Below, piece by piece: positions 8,911-17,355 of a DNA stretch of 43,465 nt (positions are counted from its first letter, which is position 1; every line of letters begins with the position of its first letter). The notes beneath the pieces are model-generated. The model did not search any database, was not told the origin of the DNA, and was given only the letters and a program-made list of their open reading frames with translations. The position numbers were made by a program, and so were the translations under genes. Source of the stretch: Deltaproteobacteria bacterium (GTDB taxonomy: Bacteria > Desulfobacterota > Dissulfuribacteria > Dissulfuribacterales > QOAL01); assembly GCA_026995935.1 (NCBI GenBank), contig JALWNK010000042.1, positions 1 through 43,465 of the forward strand. Reading direction: 5' to 3'.

Positions 8911-9767
8911 TGGCAATGGATAATGAGATAAAAATGAACCCCTATTTGCCTTACCCGGCAGTGATAGATGATATCATCGTAGAGACAGAAGACGGGAACC
9001 TCAAGACCTTTCGGCTGGTCCTTGAAGACGAAAAAGACAGGGAGAACTGGAACCACACACCGGGCCAGTTTGCAATGCTCAGCATTGCAGGAAAGGGGGA
9101 GATTCCCATTGGCATTGCCTCTTCTCCCACGGAAAAGGGAAGCCTGCTTTTTACTGTAAACAGGGCAGGGGTTGTCACCACAGCCCTTCACAAGATGAAC
9201 AAGGGGGATCCAATCGGGGTGAGAGGCCCGCTGGGAAACGGTTTCCCTGTTGATTCCGAACTCAGGGGGAAAAATATCGTTATCATTGCAGGGGGCTTTG
9301 CATTTACCACCTTGAGGGCCACCCTGATCTACATGCTTGAGCACAGGGACAGGTATGGCAAGATCACGGTCATATACGGGGCAAGGACGCCTGGAATGCT
9401 CCTTTACAAGGAGGAACTAAAGGCGTGGCAGAGTAGGGGGGATCTGGACGTCCATATAACCGTGGACAGGGAGGCTCCGGGTTGGGATGGTCTTGTTGGC
9501 TTTGTTCCAAGCATTGCCGGGCAGGTTCGTCCGTCTCCTGAAAATGCAGCGGCCCTCATTTGCGGCCCTCCCATCATGATAAAGTTCACCATGCCGCCCC
9601 TTGAGGAGGCAGGCTGGAAGGACAGCCAGGTCTATCTTTCCCTTGAAAACAGGATGAAGTGCGGTATCGGCATCTGTGGACACTGTAATGTCGGGCCAGT
9701 ATACGTGTGCAAGGACGGCCCGGTATTTACCCGAGAAGAGGTCCAAAAACTTCCTGTGGAATTCTAA
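8910..9767 (+). CDS. FAD/NAD(P)-binding oxidoreductase, FloxA / sulfhydrogenase gamma type
   Basis: A ferredoxin-NADP reductase-like protein of ~285 residues. The FAD-binding barrel shows TPGQFAMLSI and GIASSP (~50-75). The NAD(P) domain shows IVIIAGGFAFTTLRA and a Cys-Gly-Pro-Pro segment (ICGPPIM). A C-terminal 2Fe-2S site lies in MKCGIGICGHCNVG...VCKDG (~250-273), as in PyrK and sulfhydrogenase gamma. It should oxidise NAD(P)H at FAD and feed the iron-sulfur subunits toward HdrA. ATG at 8910 overlaps the previous stop by one base; an in-frame GTG at 8907 is a possible alternative. It ends the tightly coupled part of the operon. Confidence 0.9.
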   Translation: MAMDNEIKMNPYLPYPAVIDDIIVETEDGNLKTFRLVLEDEKDRENWNHTPGQFAMLSIAGKGEIPIGIASSPTEKGSLLFTVNRAGVVTTALHKMNKGDPIGVRGPLGNGFPVDSELRGKNIVIIAGGFAFTTLRATLIYMLEHRDRYGKITVIYGARTPGMLLYKEELKAWQSRGDLDVHITVDREAPGWDGLVGFVPSIAGQVRPSPENAAALICGPPIMIKFTMPPLEEAGWKDSQVYLSLENRMKCGIGICGHCNVGPVYVCKDGPVFTREEVQKLPVEF

Positions 9768-9787
9768 AAGTAATATCCTGGCTGCCT

Positions 9788-9808
9788 CCCCCCCCCCTTT
9801 TTTTGGGG
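9788..9808 (+). repeat. Homopolymer tract C10-T7-G4 between floxA and the NMO gene
   Basis: A run of ten C (9788-9797) is followed by seven T (9798-9804) and four G (9805-9808). CCCC...GGGG could fold over the T run, but no T tract follows, so it is not a normal terminator. It lies about 60 bases upstream of the next start codon. Runs this long are prone to slippage in cells and to sequencing error. Confidence 0.6.
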
Positions 9809-9868
9809 CCTAATAAATTAGCTCAGGCAAAGCTTGACTGACTCCAAGTTGTGGGCTAAAAGTCGTCC

Positions 9869-10996
9869 ATGATTTCAAACAATCCAAATACGGAGCCGCC
9901 TAGTCTCCAGATCGGACATGCCAGGTCCCGTTACCCAGTGATTCAGGGCGGAATGGGGGTTGGTATATCTATGTCCGGACTTGCATCAGCAGTTGCAAGG
10001 GCTGGAGGCATCGGCGTGGTGGCCTCTGTGCTTATAGGCCTTAATGAAAAGGATTTTCATAAGAATCCAAGAGAGGCCACCTTCAGGGCCTTGGATAACG
10101 AGATAAGAAGGGCAAAGGAGCTTTCAGGCGGTGGCCCCATAGGGGTGAACATAATGGTGGCCCTCCAGGACTACCAGGAGATGGTGCGCATATCTGCCGA
10201 GGCGGGTGCGGACATCATCATAAGCGGAGCCGGCCTTCCCCTTAAGCTTCCGGGAATGATTCCAGAAGGCTGTGAGACAGCCCTTGTGCCCATTGTGTCT
10301 TCAGGCCGGGCTGCAGGGCTTTTGTGCAGGCGCTGGAAGGAACATTATGACAGGCTGCCTGACGGTTTTGTGGTTGAAGGGCCAAAGGCAGGGGGACACC
10401 TTGGCTTCAAGGCAGAGGATCTCTTTAAGCCTGAATTCCAGGTGGAAAACCTGGTCAAAGAGGTGATCGAGGCAGTAAAACCATGGGAGGATGCCAATTC
10501 CTGCCATATTCCCGTAGTTGCAGCAGGCGGCATATACACAGGTGAAGACATATACAGGTTCATAAAGATGGGTGCAGCAGGTGTGCAGATGGGCACAAGA
10601 TTTGTTGCAACCCATGAGTGTGACGCCTCAGACGAGTTCAAGCAGGCCTATTTAAAGGCAACTGAGGATGATGTAATGATTATAAAGAGCCCAGTAGGGC
10701 TTCCCGGGCGTGCACTCAAGGGGGCTTTTCTTGAAAAGATGGCCCGCGGGGAAAAGCATCCCAAAAAGTGCGCCTATAAGTGCATCAAGACCTGCCGATA
10801 TCCTGATACCCCGTACTGTATAGGAATGGCTCTGATAAATGCCCAAAGGGGTAATCTGGGTGCAGGTTTCGTGTTTTGCGGAGAAAATGTCCACCGGATA
10901 GACAAGATCGTTTCTGTGCAGGAGCTCATGGACGAGCTCATGGATGGTTACAGGCAGGCTGCAGCCAGGGAGGTTGCCTCGGCTGCAGCCGTATAG
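9869..10996 (+). CDS. Nitronate monooxygenase / FabK-like FMN enzyme
   Basis: A TIM-barrel flavoprotein of the NMO/enoyl-ACP reductase II family (375 residues). Features are PVIQGGMGVGISMSGLASAVARAGGIG at the N terminus (FMN phosphate loop and substrate region), GVNIMVAL, a conserved AGGHLG histidine motif (~175), and VVAAGGIYTG and GVQMGTRFVAT (FMN phosphate binding). The C-terminal ~80 residues carry a cysteine-rich stretch (KCAYKCIKTCRYPDTPYC) seen in anaerobe members of this family and possibly metal-binding. The true substrate in such members is unknown. It lies 101 bases downstream of floxA on the same strand, after the C10-T7 tract, so co-transcription is plausible but unproven. It is convergent with ilvE, only 15 bases away. 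No strong ribosome site was seen upstream of the ATG. Confidence 0.82.
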   Translation: MISNNPNTEPPSLQIGHARSRYPVIQGGMGVGISMSGLASAVARAGGIGVVASVLIGLNEKDFHKNPREATFRALDNEIRRAKELSGGGPIGVNIMVALQDYQEMVRISAEAGADIIISGAGLPLKLPGMIPEGCETALVPIVSSGRAAGLLCRRWKEHYDRLPDGFVVEGPKAGGHLGFKAEDLFKPEFQVENLVKEVIEAVKPWEDANSCHIPVVAAGGIYTGEDIYRFIKMGAAGVQMGTRFVATHECDASDEFKQAYLKATEDDVMIIKSPVGLPGRALKGAFLEKMARGEKHPKKCAYKCIKTCRYPDTPYCIGMALINAQRGNLGAGFVFCGENVHRIDKIVSVQELMDELMDGYRQAAAREVASAAAV

Positions 10997-11011
10997 GCCC
11001 TATAGGCCAGG

Positions 11012-12082
11012 TTATTCAACAAACTCTATCCAGCCAAAGGGATCTTCCCTATCCCCGTACTGAATCCCGGTTATCTCGTCAAAGAGTCTCTGGGCAAGCT
11101 CTCCTGTTTTGCCACCGTTGACCTCAAAACTTTTACCCTTGTAGTAGAGAGAGCCTACTGGAGAGATAACAGCGGCAGTGCCCGTGCCGAAGCACTCCTT
11201 AAGTCGGCCAGATTCTGCAGATTCTAGAACCTCGTCAATGGAAATGGGCCTTTCTTCTGCCCTTATGCCCCACTTCCTGGCCAGGGCCAGAACGGAATCC
11301 CTGGTGATGCCAGGAAGAATGCTTCCTGAAAGGGCTGGTGTCACGAGGGTATCATCAATGAGAAAGAATATGTTCATGGTGCCCACTTCTTCCACATACT
11401 TTCTCTGGGCCGCATCGAGCCAGAGAACCTGGGTAAATCCAAGTTTCTTTGCCTCCTCGGAGGCCATGAGGCTTGCCGCATAGTTGCCCGCAGTCTTGGC
11501 CTCGCCTACCCCGCCCTTTGCTGCACGGACAAACTTGTCGGTGACAAATATCTTTACAGGATTGAATCCCTCCGAGTAGTAGGCCCCAACCGGCGTCAAA
11601 ATTATTGAGAATATATATTCCTTTGCAGGTCTAACCCCCAGAAAGGGCTCAGAGGCGATTATGAAGGGACGAATGTATAGAGAAGTGCCCTTGAGGGATG
11701 GAACCCATCTGGCTTCCACCTTTACAAGTTCCTTGATGGCCTGAATAAATTTATCCTCGTCCATCTCGGGCATGCACATGCGCCACGCTGAGCGGTTTAG
11801 CCTTTTAGCGTTTTCCCTTGGGCGAAAAAGGCGGATCTTCTGGTCCCTTCCTTTGTAGGCCTTAAGGCCTTCAAATATTGCCTGGCCATAGTGGAGTACA
11901 ACTGCTGCAGGATCCAGGTGAAAGTCTCCATAGGGCATGATCCTTGGCCCATGCCATCCCTGGTCCTCTGAGTAGTCCATCTTGAACATGTGGTCCGTAA
12001 AGTGGATGCCAAATCCAAGATTGTTTTCATCGGGAAGCGGCTTCAGGTTTCCCTTGTCCTTTAAAAGTTTTTCGATCTCCAT
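11012..12082 (-). CDS. ilvE: Branched-chain amino acid aminotransferase, type II
   Basis: This PLP fold-type IV enzyme catalyses the last step of Leu, Ile and Val synthesis (transamination with glutamate). It has the length (356 residues) and motifs of the type II, eukaryote-like BCAT group: LHYGQAIFEGLKAY, YIRPFIIAS, and the Schiff-base lysine in GEAKTAGNYA (Lys ~196). Downstream it has LDAAQRKYVEEVGTMNIFF, and near the C terminus ECFGTGTAAVISPVG, which holds the PLP phosphate. The gene is transcribed alone and is convergent with the NMO gene. The start is ATG at 12082; upstream lies an AT-rich region shared with the divergent PEP-CTERM gene. Confidence 0.95.
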   Translation of the reverse strand: MEIEKLLKDKGNLKPLPDENNLGFGIHFTDHMFKMDYSEDQGWHGPRIMPYGDFHLDPAAVVLHYGQAIFEGLKAYKGRDQKIRLFRPRENAKRLNRSAWRMCMPEMDEDKFIQAIKELVKVEARWVPSLKGTSLYIRPFIIASEPFLGVRPAKEYIFSIILTPVGAYYSEGFNPVKIFVTDKFVRAAKGGVGEAKTAGNYAASLMASEEAKKLGFTQVLWLDAAQRKYVEEVGTMNIFFLIDDTLVTPALSGSILPGITRDSVLALARKWGIRAEERPISIDEVLESAESGRLKECFGTGTAAVISPVGSLYYKGKSFEVNGGKTGELAQRLFDEITGIQYGDREDPFGWIEFVE

Positions 12083-12407
12083 TTTTTAAAAGGCCCCTTT
12101 ATTTCCAAGTGTCCCAAATTCATATCATAAGGACAGGATATTACAACCAAAGCCTCCATTATGCCACCGGCTTGTACTTGTTTTGGCTCCACCATGTTGT
12201 TGGTCCAACCTTATTGCAAAGGGGGGAAATTTTTTCTACTCTTTAGTGGAATATTTCTTCCCTTGGTGGAAAATCTTTTCTCTTTTTCAGGTAATGTTAA
12301 GGATTTTTTATGCTTTTCCACTCAAAAGAGGAAAATAATATGAACTTTTGGCATGTAAAAAGCAACTAAAATAGAAAGCATGAAGCTTTTGGTGCCAAAA
12401 AATAAAA
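12083..12407. other. AT-rich divergent intergenic region (ilvE / PEP-CTERM gene)
   Basis: No credible gene is seen in these ~325 bases; a 60-codon frame at 12161-12343 has no ribosome site or recognisable product. The region holds a sigma-54-type promoter candidate at 12349-12364. A pair of inverted GTGGAAAA / TTTTCCAC elements lies at 12266-12273 and 12314-12321, with a related AGTGGAA at 12245. These could be activator sites. Confidence 0.6.
12349..12364 (+). promoter_or_regulatory. Candidate sigma-54 (-24/-12) promoter of the PEP-CTERM gene
   Basis: TGGCATG-N4-AAGCA matches the sigma-54 consensus TGGCACG-N4-TTGCW at the invariant GG (12350-12351) and GC (12362-12363), with exactly ten bases between. 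The TT before GC is AA, so the match is imperfect. It predicts transcription starting near 12375, some 35-50 bases before the start codon. PEP-CTERM genes are often under sigma-54 control through PrsK/PrsR-type systems. Confidence 0.45.
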
Positions 12408-13196
12408 GTGAGCAAAGTAGACATGGAAATGCAAGGGCTTAAAATATCTCAATTTCAAATCAAAATCCTCGTTCTCCTTCTGCTCCTTTCTCCCATGGCG
12501 GCAAAGGCCACGGTTATCGATTTCGAAGACACAAATCCAGGCAGGCTAACAGACGGATACAGTTCCCTTCACTGGAGCAATGTTTTCATTGGGCATTCAT
12601 CCGGGTTGCTTTCTGGAAACGTGGGATACGGCAGCCGTGTATCCATTTATACCGGTCCTTTCGAGTATTTTAACCTCATCTCTTTAGAAATTGCTTCCGA
12701 GTCTGTCCAGACTGTGTGGGTTGAGGCCTATACCTTTTCAGACAGGGTTTTTTTAGAGGCGGTGGATATTGATGAGTTTCAGGAACGGTTACTAGATCTC
12801 AACCTTATGGGTATTACAAGGCTGAACATGTGGGTGGATGGGAACGCCACGTTCTTTATGGACAATATTAAGGTAACGTGGCTTTGTGGCTCTTGTGATC
12901 AGTGCGGTCAAGTGGGAGGACCTGACCATCACGCAGGATCTCTTAACTGGACTCCTACAGTCCATCCTCCTACAAATAACCCGCCTCCTGTGTGGCCGCC
13001 AACTAGGCCGCCAGGTGTTGTAACCCCAAGGTGTCCGCCGCCAGACCATGGTGGAGAAATTATAACACCCATTTGTCCTCCTCCTGAGCCTCCGCCGCCA
13101 GCCCCTGTGCCCGAGCCTTCCACTTGGCTACTTGTGGGGTCAGGGCTTGCACTACTGGCAGGTTTTAGAAAAAAATCAAAAATCCCTTGGGCATGA
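12408..13196 (+). CDS. PEP-CTERM sorting domain surface protein
   Basis: This is an exported protein of up to 262 residues. An N-terminal signal peptide (KILVLLLLLSPMAAKA) is followed by a beta-rich region of about 150 residues (VIDFEDTNPGRLTDGYSSLHW). Next come a short cysteine/glycine segment, a proline-rich linker full of PPP and a C-terminal sorting signal: VPEPSTWLLVGSGLALLAG followed by the basic FRKKSK. Exosortase recognises this tripartite signal; cleavage at PEP attaches such proteins to the envelope or extracellular matrix. The N-terminal domain resembles the carbohydrate-binding-like domains common in this class (inference). The start is unclear: GTG at 12408 or ATG at 12423 or 12429, none with a good ribosome site. 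The exosortase is not in this window. Confidence 0.88.
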   Translation: MSKVDMEMQGLKISQFQIKILVLLLLLSPMAAKATVIDFEDTNPGRLTDGYSSLHWSNVFIGHSSGLLSGNVGYGSRVSIYTGPFEYFNLISLEIASESVQTVWVEAYTFSDRVFLEAVDIDEFQERLLDLNLMGITRLNMWVDGNATFFMDNIKVTWLCGSCDQCGQVGGPDHHAGSLNWTPTVHPPTNNPPPVWPPTRPPGVVTPRCPPPDHGGEIITPICPPPEPPPPAPVPEPSTWLLVGSGLALLAGFRKKSKIPWA

Positions 13197-13212
13197 CCTC
13201 CTTTCCTTCTGA

Positions 13213-13232
13213 ATGGGCCTGCTTTTGCAGGC
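13213..13232. terminator. GC-rich hairpin between convergent genes
   Basis: A perfect 8-bp stem (13213-13220 with 13225-13232) around a TTTT loop lies 16 bases after the PEP-CTERM stop and 24 bases before the end of the convergent minus-strand gene. The following T tract is weak on both strands, so termination strength is uncertain. Confidence 0.5.
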
Positions 13233-13256
13233 CCTATGTTTCCTATGCGCAGGTTG

Positions 13257-13982
13257 TTACAGCAGATTAGAAAACTCCTCCCCGTGCCTTTCATAGGCCT
13301 TTTTACCAAGGTCCTTGAGCTGTCTTTCCACTGACTCAGGTCTGGGAATCTTATCAAGTTCTGGTATTTTGTTGAAGAGTTCATCAATGTTCTGGGAAAA
13401 TCCAAGTTTTTTGTCAAATTCTCCCATTTTTCTGCCTTCAACTATTTTGCCAAGGGCCTTGGATGTACTTTCATTATCAATATAAAGGGTGCGCAGGAAC
13501 TGCATGATTTCGTCCAGGGAGTAGTTCCTGGTGAACTGATCCACCTCTTCCTTGACAATCTGAAGTTCGTCCAGGACTTCCTCCCTGAGTTCATGGTATT
13601 GTTCCCACTCGCGAAAAAGCTGTTTGTAGCTGTCAAGGAGCATGTTGAGAAACCTGCTTTCCTTGAACCATCCGTGGGGTTCAAGCTCCTCAATGAGCTG
13701 GCGTTTTTCAGTGTTACTAAGTCCTAAATATTCTTCCCAAAAGAGCGGGTTTTTTAGACCTGACAGGCTGGCAAATTCCCTTATGAGATCTTCGTCAGAA
13801 AGAAGGACATAAATTCTGAGTATGGCAGGACGGATCCTTTTTTTATAGACATTGTCCAGCCTTTCAAGGAGCATCTTTGCATTTGATGTATCATCTTCGA
13901 TGAGCTTTCTTAGCGCAAAGTATCTTTCTGCAATCTCCTTTTTGAGCTGGTAGGCCAGGGCCTTTTCGATATCATAAGACAT
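13257..13982 (-). CDS. Conserved-looking helical protein of unknown function
   Basis: I do not recognise this 241-residue protein. It is charged, lacks a signal peptide or membrane segment, and appears almost wholly helical. It has a probable coiled coil in the middle (residues ~120-160, EWEQYHELREEVLDELQIVKEEVDQF), preceded by WEEYLGLSNTEKRQLIEELEPHGWFKE. No cysteine motif or nucleotide-binding loop is visible. ATG at 13982 is chosen over a TTG four codons upstream because GGAGG sits five bases before it, inside the longer frame. The gene is convergent with the PEP-CTERM gene and upstream of nothing obviously related, so context gives no function. It is probably cytosolic. Confidence 0.7.
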   Translation of the reverse strand: MSYDIEKALAYQLKKEIAERYFALRKLIEDDTSNAKMLLERLDNVYKKRIRPAILRIYVLLSDEDLIREFASLSGLKNPLFWEEYLGLSNTEKRQLIEELEPHGWFKESRFLNMLLDSYKQLFREWEQYHELREEVLDELQIVKEEVDQFTRNYSLDEIMQFLRTLYIDNESTSKALGKIVEGRKMGEFDKKLGFSQNIDELFNKIPELDKIPRPESVERQLKDLGKKAYERHGEEFSNLL

Positions 13983-14130
13983 GCCTTCCTCCAAGAACGC
14001 TTTTTAAGAATATAAGCAGTCAAGGCCTTGGAGAAAAGGTGCCGGAGATTAGTGGGTATGAAATGGAATCACCAATAGGAAATTTGAAGGAACTATGGGA
14101 GGTTGCCAAAATAGGATAAAGGCAAGGGGG

Positions 14131-14207
14131 TGGTCGGGACGAGAGGATTTGAACCTCCGACCCCAGCGTCCCGAACGCTGTGCTCTACCAGACTGAGCCA
14201 CGTCCCG
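14131..14207 (-). tRNA. tRNA-Pro (anticodon CGG)
   Basis: The complement strand folds into a cloverleaf. The acceptor CGGGACG pairs with CGTCCCG, the anticodon stem CAGCG/CGCTG encloses loop TTCGGGA (anticodon CGG at 14171-14173), and the T-loop is GTTCAAATCC. The terminal CCA is encoded (14131-14133). It reads the CCG codon. Confidence 0.95.
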
Positions 14208-14216
14208 ACGGGTAAT

Positions 14217-14245
14217 CTTATAAACACGGTGTACCTTCTTGTCAA
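14217..14245 (-). promoter_or_regulatory. Sigma-70 promoter of tRNA-Pro
   Basis: On the minus strand a consensus -35 TTGACA (complement of 14240-14245) and a -10 TATAAG (complement of 14217-14222) are separated by exactly 17 bases. The predicted start is near 14210, only a few bases from the mature tRNA 5' end at 14207. Confidence 0.75.
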
Positions 14246-14247
14246 CA

Positions 14248-14287
14248 AAAGAGCAAAAGGGCAACCGAGAGGCCCCTTCTGCTCTTT
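14248..14287 (-). terminator. Hairpin terminator after eno
   Basis: A 14-bp stem with one wobble (arms 14248-14261 and 14274-14287) lies just downstream of the enolase stop on the minus strand and continues into TTTTGTTG. It separates eno from the tRNA-Pro promoter that begins within a few bases. Confidence 0.7.
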
Positions 14288-14297
14288 CAACATTTAC

Positions 14298-15608
<1,311 letters not shown>

Positions 15609-15644
15609 TTATCTTGTGATATGAAACTGGACCCTCCGCAATAT

Positions 15645-15673
15645 TTGGTAAAGTTACCTGATTCAGTTATAAT
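15645..15673 (+). promoter_or_regulatory. Candidate sigma-70 promoter of cooT-thrC
   Basis: TTGGTA at 15645-15650 and a consensus TATAAT at 15668-15673 are spaced by 17 bases. They lie about 45 bases upstream of the cooT start codon in the eno/cooT divergent region. Confidence 0.6.
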
Positions 15674-15719
15674 TTGAGCACTGATTTAGTCAAGAATTAA
15701 TAGCCTGGGAGGCTGCCAT

Positions 15720-15923
15720 ATGTGTCAATCTTCAGTTTTTCTTCTGGAAAAAGACGGTGAAAAGGAGATAAAAAGGGACGTGATACTGGTTGAGCCAGTG
15801 GATGGGGGTGTAAAGATCCAGGGTTTTTTTGAAAGCCCGGAGACCATTCCCGCCCGCATTAAGACCATTGACCTTTTAAAACACAGGATTATCCTTGAGC
15901 CCCTTAAACATGAAAGGGCATAG
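15720..15923 (+). CDS. cooT: CooT-family nickel-binding protein
   Basis: This small (67-residue) protein starts MCQSSVFLL, placing the Ni-binding cysteine at residue 2 as in CooT. The rest follows the family pattern: an acidic central strand (DVILVEPVDGGVKIQGF) and a C-terminal ARIKTIDLLKHRIILEP. CooT helps nickel insertion into carbon monoxide dehydrogenase in Rhodospirillum; wider family members are small beta-barrel proteins found in anaerobes with Ni enzymes. A GGGAGG site sits at 15707-15712. It lies five bases ahead of thrC and is probably co-transcribed with it, which is not an obvious functional pairing. Confidence 0.82.
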   Translation: MCQSSVFLLEKDGEKEIKRDVILVEPVDGGVKIQGFFESPETIPARIKTIDLLKHRIILEPLKHERA

Positions 15924-15927
15924 CGAA

Positions 15928-17334
15928 ATGAAATACATCAGTACGCGTGGTGGCATCTCTCCCATTTCCTTCAGCCAGGCTGTGATGATGGGCCTTGCCT
16001 CAGATGGCGGGCTCCTTTTGCCCAAATTTCTGCCCAGGGCAGACAATGCCCAGGTTTCCAAGTGGAAAGATCTCGACTATCAGTCCCTGGCCCTTGAGAT
16101 AATCTCCCTGTTTTCAGGAGACATACAAAAAGATACACTGGAAGATCTTATCAGGCGTTCATACTTCACCTTTGACTCTAAAGAGGTGACCCCCCTGGTA
16201 AAAAAGGGCGAACTCTTCATATTGGAGCTCTTTCACGGCCCAACCCTTGCCTTCAAGGATGTGGCCCTTCAGCTTCTTGGCAACCTCTTTTCTCTTCTCT
16301 TAAAGGAGCAAGGCTCCTATATGAACATCCTTGGGGCAACCTCTGGAGACACGGGAAGTGCGGCTATTTACGGGGTAAGGGGCAAGGAGAACATAAACAT
16401 ATTCATTCTCCATCCCCACAGGCGGGTAAGCAGGATGCAGGCCCTACAGATGACAACGGTCCCGGATCGTAACTGCTTCAACCTGGCCATTGAAGGCACC
16501 TTTGATGACTGCCAGGCCATAGTAAAGGCCATATTTAATGATCTTGACTTCAAAGACAGATACAGGCTTGGCGCAATAAACTCCATTAACTGGGCCCGGG
16601 TCCTTGCCCAGGTTGTATACTACGTCTATGCATCACTCAGGCTTTACGACCAGGGATATGAACGAATCTGCTTTTCCGTTCCGACAGGGAACTTTGGGGA
16701 CATCTTTGCCGGATATGTTGCCAAGGCCCTGATTGAGCCCCTTATTTACAGGCTCATACTTGCAACAAACGAAAACAACATACTTACCCGTTTCGTTAGG
16801 GAAGGGGTCTATGAAAAGGGTCAGGTGGTACAGACCATCAGCCCCTCCATGGACATACAAATTGCAAGTAACTTTGAAAGGTATCTCTACTATCTCTTAG
16901 GCCAGGATGCCGGGCGTGTAAAAAGGGCCATGGCGGAGTTTGAAAGGGAAGGGGTCTTGAGGTTCTCCCAGGAAGAGATACAAAGGGCAAGGCAGGATTT
17001 TAGTTCCTTTTCCATTACCCAGGAGGAGACAGTCTCAACCATTGGCTCCTTTTTCAGGGAGACAGGCTATGTATGCGACCCGCACACTGCAGTTGGTCTT
17101 GCCGCTGCCAGGAGGTTCATGGCAGAACAAGGCAAGGAGGTTCAGGGGATGCCTGTGGTGTGTCTTGCAACGGCCCATCCATGCAAGTTTCCAGAGGCCG
17201 TTGAAAAGGCAACAGGCAGGTCCCCAGAAGTGCCTGAAAAGGTAAGGGGGCTTGACAGACTGCCCCAGCGTTATGAGGTCATGCCTGCTGATGTGGAAAA
17301 GGTAAAGGCCTATATTGAGGCACACGCTCTTTAA
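15928..17334 (+). CDS. thrC: Threonine synthase
   Basis: A PLP enzyme converting O-phosphohomoserine to threonine, 468 residues, of the longer enterobacterial/yeast-like class. The start MKYISTRGG is the canonical N terminus, so ATG at 15928 is preferred over in-frame starts at 15895 and 15910. The PLP lysine is in FHGPTLAFKDVALQ (Lys ~110). The phosphate-binding loop and substrate region show GATSGDTGSAA and SINWARVLAQVVYY, and the PLP ring is contacted by VPTGNFGDIFAGY. It follows cooT by five bases and is convergent with the MCP gene. Confidence 0.96.
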   Translation: MKYISTRGGISPISFSQAVMMGLASDGGLLLPKFLPRADNAQVSKWKDLDYQSLALEIISLFSGDIQKDTLEDLIRRSYFTFDSKEVTPLVKKGELFILELFHGPTLAFKDVALQLLGNLFSLLLKEQGSYMNILGATSGDTGSAAIYGVRGKENINIFILHPHRRVSRMQALQMTTVPDRNCFNLAIEGTFDDCQAIVKAIFNDLDFKDRYRLGAINSINWARVLAQVVYYVYASLRLYDQGYERICFSVPTGNFGDIFAGYVAKALIEPLIYRLILATNENNILTRFVREGVYEKGQVVQTISPSMDIQIASNFERYLYYLLGQDAGRVKRAMAEFEREGVLRFSQEEIQRARQDFSSFSITQEETVSTIGSFFRETGYVCDPHTAVGLAAARRFMAEQGKEVQGMPVVCLATAHPCKFPEAVEKATGRSPEVPEKVRGLDRLPQRYEVMPADVEKVKAYIEAHAL

Positions 17335-17355
17335 GTGCCTCTTGGCAGCCCTAGG

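Noticed and set aside
9788-9808. Terminator formed by CCCC-T7-GGGG
   Set aside because: There is no T tract after the putative stem and the stem would be only four pairs; it is kept as a homopolymer tract.
12161-12343. 60-codon open frame upstream of the PEP-CTERM gene
   Set aside because: It lacks a ribosome site and recognisable features, and it overlaps the region holding promoter elements.
14049-14293. Minus-strand open frames covering the tRNA-Pro region
   Set aside because: They are translations of the tRNA and flanking non-coding sequence.
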